From Thermoflexus hugenholtzii JAD2 (GTDB lineage Bacteria > Chloroflexota > Dehalococcoidia > SHYB01): a stretch of 6,870 bases of DNA. Below, one piece after another: positions 5,427-6,870 of this stretch. The translations under genes and the position numbers were made by a program. The stretch covers positions 1 to 6,870 of the forward strand of contig CAMAVV010000085.1 in assembly GCA_945861815.1 (NCBI GenBank). Direction: 5' to 3'. The notes beneath the pieces are model-generated. The model did no database searches. It worked only from the letters and a program-made list of their open reading frames with translations, and was not told the DNA's origin. Positions within the stretch are counted from its first letter, which is position 1, and the number at the start of each line of letters is the position of its first letter.

Positions 5427-6299
5427 ATGAAAACACTCACTTTAGGCAACATCACCATCTCCAACGTCGTCGAGATGGGACCGATGCAGGTGGACCACAA
5501 GTACCTGCTGCTCGGCTCGACGCAAGAGGCGCTGGACCGCCACAAAGACTGGCTGATGCCCCACTTCCTCACACCAGAGTACAAGCTGTTGATGAGCATC
5601 CACACGTACGTGGTGAGGACCAAACGGCATACGATCCTGGTGGATATGTGCTTCGGGAACAACAAGCAACGCGGGGCAAACGCCAGGGCAACGAATATGA
5701 ATACGCCGTTTCTGGAGAACCTTGCGAAGGCGGGAGCGCCAGCCGACAAGGTGGACTATGTGCTCTGCACGCATCTCCACAACGACCACGTGGGGTGGAA
5801 CACCAAGCTGCAGAACGGCACGTGGGTCCCAACCTTCCCGAATGCCCAGTACCTGATGTCGAAGAAGGAGTACGGCTATTGGAGCGCGCGCAAAGAGGGG
5901 GACTTCAGCTACGACTCATTCGTCGATAGTGTCTTGCCAGTTGTAGAGGCAGGCAAGGCGCTGTTTGTGGAGAGCGATTTTGTGATCGAGGACGAGGTGC
6001 GATTGGAGCCGGCGGCGGGACATACGCCGGGGCAGGTGGCGCTGAAGGTGAACTCGAAGAAGAAGGAAGCGGTGCTGTGCGGCGACCTGATGCACCACCC
6101 GGCGCAGATAGGCGAGCCAGATTGGAATATCCCCTACGACGTGGACCCGGCGGGGACGCGCCAGGCACGGCGGGATTTCTTTACGAAGTATGCCGACACC
6201 GGAACGTTTGTGTTGCCCGCACATTTCTCGGACCCGACGGTGGGGCAAATCATCAGCAAAGGCAGCGGGTGGGCGTGGAGAGCGTACTTCGGGGACTGA
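5427..6299 (+). CDS. Metallo-beta-lactamase-fold hydrolase (lactonase/hydrolase type)
   Basis: This 290-residue protein carries the full binuclear-metal signature of the MBL fold. HLHNDH (residues 116-121) supplies H116, H118, D120 and H121. AAGHTPGQ (196-203) gives H199, CGDLMHHP (218-225) gives bridging D220, and VLPAHFSDP (262-270) gives H266. The region HTYVVRTKRHTILVDMCFGN (59-78) is the usual substrate-side beta hairpin before the metal motif. Relatives include lactonases, organophosphate hydrolases and other esterases or thioesterases; the sequence resembles the lactonase-like group more than RNase Z or glyoxalase II. No signal peptide is visible, so it is probably cytoplasmic. GGAGAGG (5417-5423) precedes the ATG at 5427. 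It lies 100 bases after paralog 3 on the same strand and is likely the last gene of the operon, where it could open a lactone or ester intermediate. The substrate is unknown. Confidence 0.92.
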   Translation: MKTLTLGNITISNVVEMGPMQVDHKYLLLGSTQEALDRHKDWLMPHFLTPEYKLLMSIHTYVVRTKRHTILVDMCFGNNKQRGANARATNMNTPFLENLAKAGAPADKVDYVLCTHLHNDHVGWNTKLQNGTWVPTFPNAQYLMSKKEYGYWSARKEGDFSYDSFVDSVLPVVEAGKALFVESDFVIEDEVRLEPAAGHTPGQVALKVNSKKKEAVLCGDLMHHPAQIGEPDWNIPYDVDPAGTRQARRDFFTKYADTGTFVLPAHFSDPTVGQIISKGSGWAWRAYFGD

Positions 6300-6414
6300 T
6301 TGAAAACAGGGCGGCCGGTTGTCCAGGCACAATCCCCTGCATGGCCCTCAGCTCTCGGTCCTGACGCCGGAGCGGAATCAAGCTCCTCTTCAAGCGAAGG
6401 CGAAGAAAACCGGG

Positions 6415-6470
6415 GACTCCGTAGACCCTTCACTTCCTTGGAGACAAGGAACGCTCAGGGTGACAGAGTC
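6415..6470. repeat. Three-tier nested palindrome over the end of the sbcD-like gene
   Basis: Three inverted pairs share one centre (about 6442.5): GACTC/GAGTC (6415-6419 with 6466-6470), ACCCT/AGGGT (6425-6429 with 6457-6461) and TTCCTTG/CAAGGAA (6434-6440 with 6445-6451). The loop is GAGA, a GNRA-type tetraloop. Small internal loops of 4-5 bases separate the tiers. The element lies between two convergent genes and includes the minus-strand stop codon (6455-6457). It has no flanking T-tract. It may act as a bidirectional mRNA end or stabiliser, and it resembles a REP-type intergenic palindrome. A second GGACTCC at 6476-6482 repeats the one at 6414-6420. Confidence 0.5.
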
Positions 6471-6870
6471 TCTTCGGACTCCATGAGGCCGCGCGCGATG
6501 GTTATCAGCCGTTCTGAGCGCTCTTTGCTCGTTTGCTTTGACGCCAGGTAGTGGCCCAGCAATTGCAACGGCGTTTGCTGTTCGAGGGAGAGGCCGCCGA
6601 GGCGCGGACGAGAGACACGCTCCACATCGCGAGTGATGGCGGCAATGGAGTGTGCCTTCTGCTTTTCTAGCGCCTGGCGTATCTCGCGCTCGCGCAGGGA
6701 CGACTGCAGAGAGGCGGGCAGCTTGACGTGGACGCGCACGATGGCATCGGCGATATGGTGGCGTTCGATGGCGTGAATCACGGTTGTGGTGGGATCAAGG
6801 TCCGCCTCGGTGAGCGTCACCTCAACCGTCACAAAGCTGCGCGCCTGTACCGGGTGAAAGTCCAGCTTGG
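6455..6870 (-). CDS. sbcD: SbcD-like exonuclease subunit (metallophosphoesterase type), C-terminal part, cut by window edge
   Basis: The minus-strand frame is open from the window edge to a TGA at 6455-6457, giving about 138 C-terminal residues. The visible part begins KLDFHPVQARSFVTVEV, followed by a region that alternates a small alpha/beta domain (AIVRVHVKLP) with helical segments (LREREIRQALEKQK; TPLQLLGHYLASK). This matches the C-terminal capping domain of SbcD/Mre11-type proteins as I remember them from Chloroflexota. In those proteins it follows the phosphoesterase domain and contacts SbcC. The N-terminal nuclease motifs are outside the window, so the call rests on this domain alone. 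SbcCD opens hairpins and processes DNA ends. A GTG at 6832 could look like a start, but the reading frame and family similarity continue upstream of it. The gene converges on the catabolic operon and is probably unrelated to it. Confidence 0.72.
   Translation of the reverse strand, partial: KLDFHPVQARSFVTVEVTLTEADLDPTTTVIHAIERHHIADAIVRVHVKLPASLQSSLREREIRQALEKQKAHSIAAITRDVERVSRPRLGGLSLEQQTPLQLLGHYLASKQTSKERSERLITIARGLMESEETLSP

Noticed and set aside
5398..5430. Ten-codon ORF whose TGA overlaps the MBL start as ATGA
   Set aside because: It has no ribosome-binding site and no distinctive composition. The overlap is probably chance, and the MBL gene has its own GGAGAGG.
6300..6551. 83-residue plus-strand open frame after the MBL gene
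   Set aside because: It starts in the convergent spacer and runs antisense into the SbcD-like gene. It is low-complexity (Ser/Glu/Arg) with no ribosome-binding site.
1..6870. tRNA, rRNA, CRISPR array, insertion sequence or phage attachment site
   Set aside because: I saw no cloverleaf with a CCA-type end, no regularly spaced repeats, no transposase or integrase motifs and no paired terminal repeats.

Overview
The window is a bacterial gene cluster of moderately high GC, interrupted by one clearly AT-rich divergent promoter region (about 765-860). The taxon cannot be proved from this stretch. An SbcD-type C-terminus of the kind I associate with Chloroflexota, a luciferase-like monooxygenase and several PF04909-type amidohydrolases together suggest an uncultured Chloroflexota (Dehalococcoidia/SAR202-like) or a similar environmental heterotroph. 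That is inference.

Layout. On the left, two minus-strand genes read out of the window: the N-terminus of a luciferase-like flavin monooxygenase (1-174, cut by the edge) and a complete Lrp/AsnC-family regulator (284-760). Next comes a 196-base divergent control region. It holds a minus-strand promoter with a perfect TTGACA, a plus-strand perfect TATAAT, a long inverted repeat over the regulator's promoter and start codon, a 40-base hairpin at the predicted 5' end of the plus transcript, and a possible six-codon leader ORF. The plus strand then carries five genes in line: a VOC/glyoxalase-fold metalloprotein (957-1403), three consecutive paralogous amidohydrolase-2 proteins (1536-2693, 2778-4133, 4130-5326) and a metallo-beta-lactamase-fold hydrolase (5427-6299). 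On the right, facing the operon, is the C-terminal part of an SbcD-like nuclease gene (6455-6870, cut by the edge), with a nested palindrome over its stop codon.

How the genes may work together. The content looks catabolic: an oxygenase-type flavoenzyme, a metal-binding VOC protein, ACMSD/decarboxylase-type amidohydrolases and a lactonase/hydrolase-type MBL protein, next to an Lrp-type regulator that could sense a substrate or amino acid. The substrate cannot be read from the sequence.

The most unusual point is the third amidohydrolase. It is translationally coupled (ATGA overlap) to the second and shares its overall architecture, yet it has lost most of the expected metal-site and catalytic residues. 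This suggests a catalytic/pseudoenzyme pair rather than three equivalent enzymes.
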